From Vibrio sp. YMD68 (GTDB lineage: Bacteria; Pseudomonadota; Gammaproteobacteria; Enterobacterales; Vibrionaceae), in contig NZ_CP124614.1 in the NCBI RefSeq assembly GCF_029958905.1, positions 1,240,001 to 1,304,000 of the forward strand: a stretch of 64,000 nucleotides of DNA, written 5' to 3'. Positions 50,550 through 59,394 of the stretch are shown here, piece after piece. A program made the position numbers and the translations under genes. The notes beneath the pieces were generated by a model that saw only the letters and a program-made list of their open reading frames with translations, made no database searches and was not told the origin of the DNA. Position 1 is the first letter of the stretch. Each line of letters begins with the position of its first letter.

Positions 50550-50841
50550 AGTTATCTTGTGATGAAGATTTCAGTTGAACCCATTTTAAGGCACCATTGG
50601 TTTCAAAGTCATTCGCTTCTTTGCAGATCATGTAATGCTCGCCGACCTGAAGGATAGCCCCTAATGAGTAGGCTTGGTCTTGGTAATAGCAAACCCGTTT
50701 TGCTGCGCTTGCGCCATCAACGGCAATGATGCTTTTCCCCGGTGTTGAAATGACTTTTGCATTTAATGGAAGCGCGATCATTGCAACGATAAAGGTCATT
50801 GAAACGATAGAAGTGAGCGCAATCAGTGGATATTTTATCAT
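50548..50841 (-). CDS. DUF1496 family exported small protein (YnjH-like)
   Basis: 97 residues. N-terminal signal peptide (MIKYPLIALTSIVSMTFIVAMIALPLNA), then a short domain with KRVCYYQDQAYSLGAILQVG and YMICKEA, the CYYxxxxYSxGA pattern and second Cys of DUF1496/YnjH. The two cysteines may form a disulfide in the periplasm. Function unknown. Located 24 bases downstream of the PLP-enzyme gene on the same strand. Confidence 0.82.
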   Translation of the reverse strand: MIKYPLIALTSIVSMTFIVAMIALPLNAKVISTPGKSIIAVDGASAAKRVCYYQDQAYSLGAILQVGEHYMICKEANDFETNGALKWVQLKSSSQDN

Positions 50842-50865
50842 TCAAATCGTCCTTACTGGTTTCAT

Positions 50866-51816
50866 TTAATCCCACTGCCTTTGATATCTAGGTAGCATAC
50901 TCTCGTTGCCTAAGATCCCACCTTGATGAACATAGATCAGCGTTTTGTCTTCTAAGTATTGTCTATGTTTGAGCAAACAGCGCCACATCATCGGATCATA
51001 GAGTAAATCAAACTCGACATAAGTATCGTCGAGTAATTGCTGCCAAATCAAATAGTCTTCATGATCAAGCTTTCCAAAGTGATGCTTGCTGTCTAACGTC
51101 AGGATTTCAGGGTGGTTGTGAGGCTCTAATTCATGAAACTGTTGTGTCAAATAATCACGGCCACCGACACAAGGGCAGGTCAGTACATCAATCCCATGTG
51201 GCTTTAAATATTGGCTTAGATAGAGCGATGTGGTGCCTGTTCCTGATGGTAGAGCCACAACACAACGTTGGCTACTGTCGTATCTCGCCCATTGCAAAAG
51301 TTCCTCTGCAAGCTCAGTCACGCCTAATGCGGCCGAAGTTGAACGTCCACCTTCTGGGACAACAATACAACGCTCGTTGGGCTGACGAACCTGAGCAATG
51401 AAATCCGCAGGGTGAAGAGGCGTCGAAATCACGTCTTTTACTGCAATGACCTTTGCCCCTAAATCCAGTGCACCTCGATAATTACCGATAGGCGTTTTCT
51501 TGAGCCAATGGGGAATATGATCAACATAAAATTCAAGTTGCCACCCTTTAATGCTTGCAAGGGCAGCAAGGGAATACAGCGAGTTGGCTTGAGCAGAACC
51601 ATAGCCAATAATTGTGGTAATCGTTTCGTCGTTGTTATTCAGTAGCCACTTGAATTTTCGAGCTTTATTACCGCTAAACTGGCTGTGAAGCTTATCGTCT
51701 CTCTTGAGGAAAAACGCAATATCTTGAAAGCGATGTTGAGTGACGGGAGAATTATTTAGGATCATGGAAAGGCTCAAGAGTGTGACATTGGGGAAGTATA
51801 TCAATCTTGTCGCCAT
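50866..51816 (-). CDS. PLP-dependent deaminase/desulfhydrase of the ACC deaminase family
   Basis: 316 residues from ATG 51816 (AGGAAAA just upstream); ATG 51765 is an alternative, and the frame's further 67 upstream codons are hydrophobic, cross a terminator and are rejected. Fold type II PLP enzyme: FFLKRDDKLHSQFSGNKARKF with the likely PLP Lys in SGNKARK, IIGYGSAQANSLYSLAALA, VVPEGGRSTSAALGVTELAEELL, ALPSGTGTTSLYL and YVHQGGILG. Relatives include 1-aminocyclopropane-1-carboxylate deaminase and D-cysteine desulfhydrase; the substrate here cannot be told from sequence. Confidence 0.85.
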   Translation of the reverse strand: MATRLIYFPNVTLLSLSMILNNSPVTQHRFQDIAFFLKRDDKLHSQFSGNKARKFKWLLNNNDETITTIIGYGSAQANSLYSLAALASIKGWQLEFYVDHIPHWLKKTPIGNYRGALDLGAKVIAVKDVISTPLHPADFIAQVRQPNERCIVVPEGGRSTSAALGVTELAEELLQWARYDSSQRCVVALPSGTGTTSLYLSQYLKPHGIDVLTCPCVGGRDYLTQQFHELEPHNHPEILTLDSKHHFGKLDHEDYLIWQQLLDDTYVEFDLLYDPMMWRCLLKHRQYLEDKTLIYVHQGGILGNESMLPRYQRQWD

Positions 51817-51923
51817 TTTTCCTATTGCTCCGTCGCTATTTGCTCCGCAGCTATTTGCTTGCGTCGAAACCACAAACCACAACATCAGGATAAAATAATA
51901 GAATAAAATAAAAACAGCAGAAT

Positions 51924-51954
51924 AAAAAAAGCCCAGAACAATCAGGTTCTGGGC
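51924..51954 (-). terminator. Minus-strand terminator with no gene upstream
   Basis: Stem gcccagaac (51931-51939) with gttctgggc (51946-51954), loop of 6; on the minus strand it is followed by seven T. The nearest upstream gene (psrA) runs the other way, so it must end a transcript that starts between about 51955 and 52260, or attenuate the PLP-enzyme mRNA. Confidence 0.85.
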
Positions 51955-52110
51955 AGATACAAACATAGGAGTTAATATGAAAAAGCAGTTTAAACGGTAG
52001 TGGCAGTATAAAAACAAGTCTGACGGCCAGTGAAACTCTTAAAACTCTGCCAACTACACTTAGTAAGACCCGCCTTTCCCAAAACAGTTCCATCATTTTG
52101 TAATAAAAAT
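51924..52110 (-). ncRNA. Candidate small RNA or attenuated leader (right end approximate)
   Basis: Inferred only from the orphan terminator at 51924-51954: a minus-strand transcript of perhaps 100-180 bases starting within the psrA upstream region. An 81-codon frame (51851-52096) runs through the terminator and so is unlikely to be translated as a whole. No known small RNA family was recognised and no promoter was identified with certainty. Confidence 0.28.
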
Positions 52111-52160
52111 CGAAGTTTTTTTAACTCTTTTATTTTCAATAAATTAAAGCGTTACGCACT

Positions 52161-52177
52161 ATTCTGGTCAGACCAAT
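52161..52177. promoter_or_regulatory. FadR-type operator upstream of psrA
   Basis: attctggtcagaccaat contains the palindrome TGGTCAGACCA, matching the FadR consensus core CTGGTC-N-GACC. It lies about 85 bases upstream of the psrA start. FadR controls fatty-acid synthesis and breakdown in Vibrio. Matched by eye. Confidence 0.72.
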
Positions 52178-52230
52178 GGTCATAAATGTGATGTTAATAG
52201 CTTGTTAATCATGTTTTCGATCTGTATATT

Positions 52231-52246
52231 TCAAACAGATGTTTAA
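52231..52246. promoter_or_regulatory. PsrA-type operator upstream of psrA
   Basis: tcaaacagatgtttaa: half-sites CAAAC and GTTTA around 4 bases, similar to the PsrA box described in Pseudomonas (GAAAC-N4-GTTTC). 15 bases before the psrA ATG, suggesting autorepression. Confidence 0.6.
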
Positions 52247-52260
52247 TACGAGCGATTGAA

Positions 52261-52887
52261 ATGGCAGCCAAAAACGATACCAAAAATAAAATTCTAGATG
52301 TGGCGGAAGTGCTGTTCTCGGAGCAAGGGTTTAATGACACGTCATTAAGAACGATTACGAGCAAAGCAGGCGTGAACTTGGCGTCGGTTAACTATCACTT
52401 TGGCGATAAGAAAACCTTAGTTAGAGCTGTCATCGACCGATACTTAGAAGCGTTTATGCCAGCACTTGAGCAGTCGTTGGAATCGCTTAATGAACGCAGC
52501 GATTTTGAAGTGGCTGATGTATTCGAATCGTTACGTCAGCCGTTAAGGGCTCTCAACAGTGTGAGACCAGACGGAACAAGTCGATTTATGCTGCTTATTG
52601 GTCGTGGATACACCGACGTGCAGGGGCATTTGCGCTGGTTCATCACCACACGTTATCAAGGCGTTTTGTCTTTGTTCACTCAATCTGTGCTTAAGGCGAA
52701 CCCTAATTTAACTCAAGAAACTCTGTTCTGGCGTCTTCATTTTACGCTTGGAACTTGCGTATTTACTATGGCATCTAGCCAGGCGTTGGCTGAGATAGCC
52801 GAAAACGATTTTGGCACCAAAGTGGATTCTAAAGCGGTGGTTGATCGGCTCATCCCTTACTTGTCAGCAGGGGTCGCAGCCCATTAA
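52261..52887 (+). CDS. psrA: PsrA, TetR-family fatty-acid-responsive regulator
   Basis: 208 residues. The N-terminal TetR helix-turn-helix (ILDVAEVLFSEQGFNDTSLRTITSKAGVNLASVNYHFGDKK, split across residues 11-50) is near-identical to Pseudomonas PsrA in SLRxITSKAGVNLAxVNYHFG. The effector domain also aligns (LFWRLHFTLGTCVFTMASSQAL, IPYLSAGV). PsrA senses long-chain fatty acids and represses beta-oxidation genes. The adjacent acyl-CoA dehydrogenase gene 97 bases downstream is a likely target. Candidate FadR and PsrA sites lie upstream. Confidence 0.9.
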   Translation: MAAKNDTKNKILDVAEVLFSEQGFNDTSLRTITSKAGVNLASVNYHFGDKKTLVRAVIDRYLEAFMPALEQSLESLNERSDFEVADVFESLRQPLRALNSVRPDGTSRFMLLIGRGYTDVQGHLRWFITTRYQGVLSLFTQSVLKANPNLTQETLFWRLHFTLGTCVFTMASSQALAEIAENDFGTKVDSKAVVDRLIPYLSAGVAAH

Positions 52888-52922
52888 TTAAACGCCAGTT
52901 AACTCAACTGAAACAAAAGACG

Positions 52923-52956
52923 AATAAATATAAAAACCTAATAAATATAAAAACAC
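52923..52956. repeat. 17-bp direct repeat between psrA and fadE
   Basis: aataaatataaaaac occurs twice (52923 and 52940) with period 17. AT-rich, directly ahead of the fadE ribosome site; no function evident. Confidence 0.7.
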
Positions 52957-52984
52957 ACCAACACGTGAACAAAAGGATATGAAT

Positions 52985-55267
52985 ATGTGCTCTCTACGAA
53001 GAAAATGGGTCAGTGATCCCGCTTTTGAATTTTTTAAGAAAGTTCTACCACCATTATCCAATACGGAAAAAGAAGCGATGGAAGCCGGAAGTGTCTGGTG
53101 GGATGGGGAGCTGTTTTCTGGTAACCCTGATTTTTCGAAGCTTCATCAGTATCCTGCGCCAAGCTTGACTGATGAAGAGCAAGCTTTTATGGATAACGAG
53201 CTAGAAACTCTGTTGTCGATGCTTGATGACTATCAAATTGTCAAAAAGGACCGCGATCTTCCTAAAGATGTCTGGGATTACTTACGTAAAGAGCGGTTCT
53301 TTTCTCTCATCATTTCTAAGCAATATGGTGGTCGTGAATTTTCAGCGCTTGCCAATTCAACCATCGTCTCTCGCATTGCGACTCGCAGCATCAGTGCTGC
53401 GGTTACCGTGATGGTACCGAATTCTCTTGGGCCAGGTGAGTTACTTTCTCACTACGGTACGCAAGGCCAAAAAGACTACTGGTTGCCACGTTTAGCCGAC
53501 GGTACCGATATCCCATGTTTTGCATTAACGGGGCCTGAAGCGGGTTCGGATGCCGGGAGCATTCCCGATCAAGGTACCGTATGCTACGGCACTCATGAAG
53601 GTAAAGAGGTGCTTGGCATTCGCTTGAACTGGAACAAGCGTTACATCACGTTAGCGCCTGTTGCTACCGTGCTTGGTTTGGCTTTTAAACTAAACGATCC
53701 CGACCACCTACTGGGCGACAAAGAAGAGCTGGGGATCACTTGTGCGCTTATTCCGACTTCGCATGAGGGTGTGCAGGTGGGTGAACGCCATGACCCTATC
53801 GGTTTGGCGTTCATGAATGGCCCAACTCGTGGCAAGGATGTGTTCATTCCAATTGAGTGGCTCATTGGCGGCTCTGAATACGCAGGCAAAGGCTGGAGAA
53901 TGTTGGTGGAATGCCTGTCAGCGGGGCGTGGTATTTCTTTACCGGCTCTGGGCACGGCACTTGGTCATCTCACCTCTCGTACTACGGGTGCTTATGCGTA
54001 TGTGCGTAAACAATTTGGTATGTCGATTGGTAAGTTTGAAGGTGTGGCGGAATCGCTAGGGCGCATCGGCGGGATGACTTACCTTCTTGAGGCGACACGA
54101 ACGTTAACAACCACGTCTTTAGACATGAAAGAAAAGCCAGGCATTGTTACCGCCATTGCTAAATACCATATGACAGAAATCGCAAGAACCATTATGAATG
54201 ACTCAATGGATATTCATTCTGGTCGTGCGATTCAAGAAGGCCCGATGAACTATCTGACGTCGGCTTATCTGGGTGTGCCAGTCGCGATAACGGTAGAGGG
54301 CGCGAACATTCTTACGCGTAACTTGATGATTTTTGGTCAAGGTGCGACACGTTGTCACCCTTACGTACTTAAAGAAATGGAAGCGGCGGCGAACCCTGAT
54401 GAAAAAGAAGGGGCAAAAGCGTTTGATAAGTTGCTGTTTAAACATATTGGGCATGCGACCAAAAATACCCTTGGCGCCTTTGGTGCAGGGTTAACCGGAT
54501 CGCGCTTTATTAAAGCCGAAATGAGTGGACCCACTCAGGTTTATTACAAAGATTTGACTCGCCTTAGTCGTGCACTCGCGGTCAGTGCCGATTTTGCTAT
54601 GTTGACACTCGGTGGCGATTTGAAACGTAAAGAGATGATTTCAGCGCGTTTAGGTGATGGCCTGAGCTATCTCTACATGGCGTCTGCTGTATTGAAAAAG
54701 TACGAAGACGAAGGCCGTCAGCAGCAAGATTTAGACTACGTGCATTACGCCATTCAACACTGTTTCCATAAAGGTGCTGAGGCGTTGCAAGAAGCGTATC
54801 GAAACTTCCCACAAAAAATGGTCGGGCGTTTACTCAAATTGCTTGTATTTCCATTGGGGAATCACTTCGACAAACCAAGTGACCAGTTAGCGGTCAAACT
54901 TGCTGAAAGTGTCATGACGCCGGGCGCATGCCGAGATCGATTGACTCACTTATGTTATGTCGGAGACAGTGAAGATGACAGCGTAGGTCTAATGGAAAAA
55001 GCGTTCCTAGCTATGTACGACATTAAGAGCCTAGAGAGAAAGCTCAATAAAGCGGTTAAGGCAGGCAAAGTGGTTCGCAAAGCGCCATTAACGGAAAAAC
55101 TAGCACAAGCGTTGGCGGCTGAAGTGCTTACGCAGGAAGAAGTCGATACGATTGTTGCGGCGGATAGACTTCGCTACAAAGCGATTCAAGTCGATGACTT
55201 TAGCCATGATTACAGTGAAGTGAGAACACACAAAAACAATCAACCTAAGCTCAACAGTGTTGCCTAG
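52985..55267 (+). CDS. fadE: FadE-type acyl-CoA dehydrogenase
   Basis: First oxidation step of fatty-acid beta-oxidation (FAD-dependent acyl-CoA to enoyl-CoA). 760 residues from ATG 52985; ATG 52979 also possible. AAGGAT is 8 bases upstream of the chosen ATG. Like E. coli FadE (814) it is much longer than ordinary acyl-CoA dehydrogenases and has a C-terminal extension (about 500-760). The core shows FALTGPEAGSDAGSIPD, MNGPTRGKDVFIP, GTALGHLTSRTTGAYAYVRKQFG, MDIHSGRAIQEGP and AITVEGANILTRNLMIFGQG. Follows psrA, which probably controls it. Confidence 0.93.
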   Translation: MCSLRRKWVSDPAFEFFKKVLPPLSNTEKEAMEAGSVWWDGELFSGNPDFSKLHQYPAPSLTDEEQAFMDNELETLLSMLDDYQIVKKDRDLPKDVWDYLRKERFFSLIISKQYGGREFSALANSTIVSRIATRSISAAVTVMVPNSLGPGELLSHYGTQGQKDYWLPRLADGTDIPCFALTGPEAGSDAGSIPDQGTVCYGTHEGKEVLGIRLNWNKRYITLAPVATVLGLAFKLNDPDHLLGDKEELGITCALIPTSHEGVQVGERHDPIGLAFMNGPTRGKDVFIPIEWLIGGSEYAGKGWRMLVECLSAGRGISLPALGTALGHLTSRTTGAYAYVRKQFGMSIGKFEGVAESLGRIGGMTYLLEATRTLTTTSLDMKEKPGIVTAIAKYHMTEIARTIMNDSMDIHSGRAIQEGPMNYLTSAYLGVPVAITVEGANILTRNLMIFGQGATRCHPYVLKEMEAAANPDEKEGAKAFDKLLFKHIGHATKNTLGAFGAGLTGSRFIKAEMSGPTQVYYKDLTRLSRALAVSADFAMLTLGGDLKRKEMISARLGDGLSYLYMASAVLKKYEDEGRQQQDLDYVHYAIQHCFHKGAEALQEAYRNFPQKMVGRLLKLLVFPLGNHFDKPSDQLAVKLAESVMTPGACRDRLTHLCYVGDSEDDSVGLMEKAFLAMYDIKSLERKLNKAVKAGKVVRKAPLTEKLAQALAAEVLTQEEVDTIVAADRLRYKAIQVDDFSHDYSEVRTHKNNQPKLNSVA

Positions 55268-55302
55268 TTTTTGGTTGTTATCATAAATTATCACTAAATC
55301 GC

Positions 55303-55332
55303 AAGGGGCCTCTGAATCAGAGGTCCTTTTTC
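55303..55332 (+). terminator. Terminator of fadE
   Basis: aaggggcctctg with cagaggtcctttt (one mismatch), loop aat, T5. Confidence 0.85.
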
Positions 55333-55355
55333 ATGGCTGGAATCATTCGTATGAG

Positions 55356-55407
55356 ATAGTGAAATCGAATAGTGGGATCGAATAGTGGGATCGAACAGTT
55401 AAATCTA
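55356..55407. repeat. Four-copy 13-bp tandem repeat
   Basis: Units atagtgaaatcga, atagtgggatcga, atagtgggatcga and acagttaaatcta, period 13, between the fadE terminator and the fabV promoter region. The two middle copies are identical. Confidence 0.85.
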
Positions 55408-55557
55408 ATCTTTAAAGTAATGATAAAAGCACAAATTGAATCAGAGTCACGCTTGAGTGATCCAACCACTTGTCTATTTTCCCTGTTTTTGCAGAAACTT
55501 GATGCGATTTAGTCGTGAACCTTTTATTCTAGCGATGATTTTTTAAGGAAGTTGAAT

Positions 55558-56760
55558 ATGATCATCAAACCTCGAATTCGTGGATTTATCTGTACCACAA
55601 CACACCCTGTGGGCTGTGAAGCAAACGTAAAAGAACAAATTGCCTACACTAAAGCGCAAGGTCCAATTCAAAATGCACCAAAACGTGTATTGGTGGTTGG
55701 TTCTTCTAGTGGCTACGGTCTATCTTCTCGCATTGCGGCTGCATTTGGCGGCGGTGCTTCTACTATCGGTGTTTTCTTTGAAAAAGAAGGGACTGAGCGT
55801 AAAACCGGTACCGCTGGTTTTTACAACGCAGCGGCATTTGACAAGCTCGCTCGTGAAGAAGGCTTGTATTCTAAAAGCTTGAACGGCGATGCGTTTTCAA
55901 ACGAAGCGAAGCAAAAAGCGATTGAGCTTATCAAGGAAGACCTAGGTCAGATTGATATGGTGGTTTACTCGCTAGCGTCACCAGTACGTAAGTTGCCAGA
56001 AACCGGTGAGCTGATCCGTTCAGCACTGAAACCTATTGGTGAAACGTATACAGCAACGGCTGTTGATACCAATAAAGATTTGATTATTGAAGCGTCAGTC
56101 GAGCCTGCAACAGAAGAAGAAATTAAAGACACGGTTACCGTGATGGGCGGCGAAGACTGGGAACTTTGGATCAATGCGCTTTCTGAAGCGGGTGTTCTTG
56201 CTGACGGTTGTAAAACGGTCGCTTATAGCTACATTGGAACTGAACTGACTTGGCCTATCTATTGGGAAGGCGCGTTAGGTAAAGCGAAAATGGACCTAGA
56301 CCGTGCTGCGAATGAGCTTAATGAAAAGCTCTCAGCAACCGGTGGCAGTGCGAATGTGGCTGTTCTGAAGTCTGTGGTTACGCAAGCAAGCTCGGCGATT
56401 CCTGTGATGCCACTTTACATCGCTATGGTATTCAAAAAAATGCGTGAAGAAGGTGTTCATGAAGGTTGTATGGAACAGATCTATCGCATGTTTAGCCAGC
56501 GTTTATATAAAGAAGATGGCAGCGCTCCAGAAGTAGATGAAGCGAACCGCCTACGTCTTGACGACTGGGAACTGCGTGAAGACATTCAAAAGCATTGTCG
56601 TGAATTATGGCCTGAAGTCACCTCTGAGAATCTGAAAGATTTGACCGATTACGTTGAATACAAAGAAGAGTTCTTAAAGCTATTCGGCTTTGGTGTTGAA
56701 GGTGTTGATTACGAAGCGGATGTTAACCCAGCGGTGGAATCAGACATCATCGCTATTTAA
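55558..56760 (+). CDS. fabV: Enoyl-ACP reductase FabV
   Basis: NADH-dependent trans-2-enoyl-ACP reductase, last step of fatty-acid elongation; the FabV class is intrinsically triclosan-tolerant. 400 residues from [20 protein letters not shown] (ATG 55558 with AGGAAG 7 bases upstream; the frame could start at TTG 55552). NAD-binding [19 protein letters not shown] and active site Tyr235-x8-Lys244 ([10 protein letters not shown]), the same residue numbers as reported for V. cholerae FabV. It stands alone next to fadE, so a synthetic and a degradative fatty-acid gene are neighbours. Confidence 0.96.
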   Translation: MIIKPRIRGFICTTTHPVGCEANVKEQIAYTKAQGPIQNAPKRVLVVGSSSGYGLSSRIAAAFGGGASTIGVFFEKEGTERKTGTAGFYNAAAFDKLAREEGLYSKSLNGDAFSNEAKQKAIELIKEDLGQIDMVVYSLASPVRKLPETGELIRSALKPIGETYTATAVDTNKDLIIEASVEPATEEEIKDTVTVMGGEDWELWINALSEAGVLADGCKTVAYSYIGTELTWPIYWEGALGKAKMDLDRAANELNEKLSATGGSANVAVLKSVVTQASSAIPVMPLYIAMVFKKMREEGVHEGCMEQIYRMFSQRLYKEDGSAPEVDEANRLRLDDWELREDIQKHCRELWPEVTSENLKDLTDYVEYKEEFLKLFGFGVEGVDYEADVNPAVESDIIAI

Positions 56761-56825
56761 TATCTAGTTAAAGCTAAGTGACCGTCAATCTACCCAAATA
56801 GGATTGATAGAGTTTATTTAGAGAC

Positions 56826-56853
56826 TAAAAAGGCGCTCACTGAGCGCCTTTTT
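56826..56853 (+). terminator. Terminator of fabV
   Basis: aaaaaggcgctca with tgagcgccttttt, a tight stem with T6. Confidence 0.92.
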
Positions 56854-56908
56854 TAGGTCTTACTGTAATGATTTCGCTGTTCTTTGTGTTTCTATTCGGT
56901 ATTTTTTC

Positions 56909-56948
56909 TTTCTAGCTTTCTAGCTTTCTAGCTTTCTAGCTTTCTAGC
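56909..56948. repeat. Five-copy octamer tandem repeat tttctagc
   Basis: Five perfect copies of tttctagc, 40 bases, between convergent fabV and ybjL, 37 bases after the ybjL stop. Simple-sequence repeats of this kind change length by slippage; here it is outside any coding region. Confidence 0.95.
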
Positions 56949-56985
56949 GCTTCACTTTCATCTTTCTATTTTTAATAAGCGACCA

Positions 56986-58668
56986 TCAACTAATGATAAT
57001 CAGAACGGTTCCGGCAAGCGTCATAAGAATATTGGCAATGGCATAGGTACCTGCATAGCCTAGCGCAGGGATGGTTGATTTCGCATAATCATTCACGATA
57101 TCCATAGCCGGAGCACAGGTTCTAGCACCGATAATGGCACCAAATAGTAAAGCGCGGTTCATTTTAAGAACATAAGCGCCAACCAGGTAAGCGATCGCAA
57201 CGGGAACCACGCTGACTAGAAACGCGAGACCGATGATTTGTGGACCGACTTGAGATAGGTGTTCGAAAATCTTGCCCCCAGCACTTAACCCAATACCCAC
57301 CATGAAAATCATAAGCCCTAAGTCTTTGACCATATTCAATGCACCTTGTGGAACATAACCAAAAGTCGGGTGGTTGGCACGCAGAAACCCAAGGGTAATC
57401 CCTGAAAGAAGCAGTCCTACCGCGTTACCTAACCCAAAGGAAACCTGACCAAATGTCATGGTGATCAAGCCGAACATTAAACCAAGAATGAAGAAGCTAC
57501 AGAACGCCAGCAAATCGGCGATTTGGCTATGAATTGAGATAAAACCGATTTTTTCAGCAAGACCTAGAACTCGGCTTTTTTCGCCACTGACCTGTAATAC
57601 ATCGCCTTTAGCAAGAACGATGTCTAAGTCCATTGGCATTTCAATTTGAGCACGCACCACTCGGTTGAGGAAACAGCCAAATTCAGAGAGGTTGAGCTCT
57701 GAGAGTCTTTTCCCAACCATACTGTCACTCTTTACAACAATCTCTTCCTCAACAATTCTTAGGTCAAGTAAGTCTCGGTCGAATACCTCTTTGCCGTTGC
57801 GAAAGCTTGGATCCAGACGCGCATGGCTGTCTGGAAAACCAACCAGAGCGATTTCATCACCTTCTTGTAATATCGCGTCACCATCGGGGTGGGCGAGAAT
57901 GCCATTGCGACGAATACGTTCGATATAACAGCCTGTCTGACGATAGATACCCAGTTCACGTAGGTTCTTGCCGTCTGTCCATGCAATGAGCTCAGAGCCG
58001 ACTCGGTAAGCACGAATGATCGGTAAATAGACCTTACGCTGACTAGAGCTTCCAATGCCTCGTTCTTGTGCGATTTGCTGCGCAGAGTCAGACAGGTTTT
58101 GCTTCTGTAATTTGGGTAATAGCTTGGCAAAAGTGATCATGCTGATCAAACCCACGAGGTAGGCCATCGCGTATCCCACGGATAGGTTCTCCATGACCAG
58201 AGTCAGATCCATATTTCTTGGTATCGTTGCTAACCCGGTGGTTATGGCATCTTGCGCACCGACGAGCACGGGTGTTGCTGTTAGAGCTCCAGCCATCATT
58301 CCAGCGGCCATGCCATAATCAAGCCCGAACAAACGAGAGGCAAAGTGAGTAATTGACAGAGCGGTAGACAATACCACTAAACTCAGGATGAAATAATGCT
58401 TTCCATCGCGGAAGAAAATACCAAAAAAATTCGGTCCTGCTTCAATACCAACACAGTAGATAAAGAGCATAAAACCGATAGTTAGGGCTTCTGGGCTAAA
58501 TGAAAAGCCTAAGTGGCCCATGATCAATGACGTAATGAGGACACCGATTGAATTGCCAAGCTGAAAACTGCCGAAACGGATTTTTCCGAACGCCAAGCCC
58601 GATGCTAAGGCGACGAAGATAAGTAGGATGGGGTTTTGCTCTAGTAATTGTATAACGTCAATATTCAC
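56986..58668 (-). CDS. ybjL: YbjL, AspT/YidE/YbjL-family transporter with two TrkA-C domains
   Basis: 560 residues from GTG 58668 ([16 protein letters not shown]), close to E. coli YbjL (561); a longer frame reaches 58686. Two copies of a five- to six-segment membrane half (about 15-185 and 385-560; [45 protein letters not shown]) flank two RCK/TrkA-C regulatory domains (about 215-375; [39 protein letters not shown]). The family includes aspartate:alanine exchangers; the substrate of YbjL is not known. In E. coli ybjL is near grxA, as here. Confidence 0.9.
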   Translation of the reverse strand: MNIDVIQLLEQNPILLIFVALASGLAFGKIRFGSFQLGNSIGVLITSLIMGHLGFSFSPEALTIGFMLFIYCVGIEAGPNFFGIFFRDGKHYFILSLVVLSTALSITHFASRLFGLDYGMAAGMMAGALTATPVLVGAQDAITTGLATIPRNMDLTLVMENLSVGYAMAYLVGLISMITFAKLLPKLQKQNLSDSAQQIAQERGIGSSSQRKVYLPIIRAYRVGSELIAWTDGKNLRELGIYRQTGCYIERIRRNGILAHPDGDAILQEGDEIALVGFPDSHARLDPSFRNGKEVFDRDLLDLRIVEEEIVVKSDSMVGKRLSELNLSEFGCFLNRVVRAQIEMPMDLDIVLAKGDVLQVSGEKSRVLGLAEKIGFISIHSQIADLLAFCSFFILGLMFGLITMTFGQVSFGLGNAVGLLLSGITLGFLRANHPTFGYVPQGALNMVKDLGLMIFMVGIGLSAGGKIFEHLSQVGPQIIGLAFLVSVVPVAIAYLVGAYVLKMNRALLFGAIIGARTCAPAMDIVNDYAKSTIPALGYAGTYAIANILMTLAGTVLIIIS

Positions 58669-58787
58669 GATTGGCTCTTGTTGCAAGAACTGGGGTTGTT
58701 TAAGTGGGGGGATTGTAGCGGATTATGCTCAAAAGATAAGTGAGTTTTTTTATAATTTGCAATTACTTCACATAGGGCAAGTAAAAC

Positions 58788-58812
58788 AAAACCTGCCACT
58801 GTGGGCAGGTTT
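58788..58812 (-). terminator. Terminator of grxA
   Basis: aaacctgcc with ggcaggttt, loop about 6, followed on the minus strand by TTTTGTTTT. About 45 bases after the grxA stop. Confidence 0.8.
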
Positions 58813-58856
58813 ATCATTTGCAAGGGGGCAAGCCGTTTTGCAAAGGGTTAGGCGGT

Positions 58857-59120
58857 TTAGCTAAATAGGCCTAAATGCTCTTTTGCGTATGCTTCGAAGT
58901 CATCACAACCACCGATGTGGTCTTGGTCTACAAAGATTTGTGGAACCGTTTCAACGGGCTTACCGACCGTCTTTTCTAGATCCGCTTTGCTGATGCCTTC
59001 AGCATGAATATCAACATAGCGATAATTGAAGTCATCACGATTCGCTTTAAGCGTCTCTGCGTGTTCTTTAGCACGAACACAATATGGGCATGCTGGGCGA
59101 CCAAAAATAACAACGAACAT
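58857..59120 (-). CDS. grxA: Glutaredoxin 1
   Basis: 87 residues from MFVVIFGRPACPYCVRAKEHAE (E. coli 85). Active site CPYC (Cys11, Cys14), glutathione pocket with TVPQIFVDQDHIGG and the cis-proline TVPQ. Reduces disulfides, for example in ribonucleotide reductase, using glutathione. GGAG lies about 11 bases before ATG 59120; the frame opens to 59186 but the extension is not family-like. ybjL lies downstream on the same strand. Confidence 0.95.
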   Translation of the reverse strand: MFVVIFGRPACPYCVRAKEHAETLKANRDDFNYRYVDIHAEGISKADLEKTVGKPVETVPQIFVDQDHIGGCDDFEAYAKEHLGLFS

Positions 59121-59394
59121 AACTTTTTCTCCTTTATTCTGATAGGTGCAACTATGCCCCAATCTTTTCTGGAAATAAAGAAGCAATTGCCTCTTGCTAC
59201 GATAGGGAATACCTATTGATCTCGTTCAGGAGATGAAAGAAATGATGTCGGTGAGCATTCCGCGTGATGTGCCGCAAAAATACCTACTTTTGGTCGGGGC
59301 ATTATCCAGCAAGTTGCACTCGGTCAAACAAATTATTCGTTGATGAGTGCAAGCTAAAAAGAGATTAAATTTCATCTTGAAAGAGGGATGCAGT

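Noticed and set aside
51977..52000. Seven-codon plus-strand frame MKKQFKR with a good AGGAG site
   Set aside because: Too short to support, more than 250 bases from psrA, and no attenuator structure on the plus strand after it.
52022..52034. gacggccagtgaa, identical to part of the lacZ alpha/M13 primer region
   Set aside because: Only 13 bases match and flanking bases differ, so it is chance and not vector contamination.
51851..52096. 81-codon minus-strand frame, hydrophobic and basic
   Set aside because: It runs through a strong terminator, so the transcript would end before its stop. Composition follows the AT-rich DNA. Kept only as a possible small RNA region.
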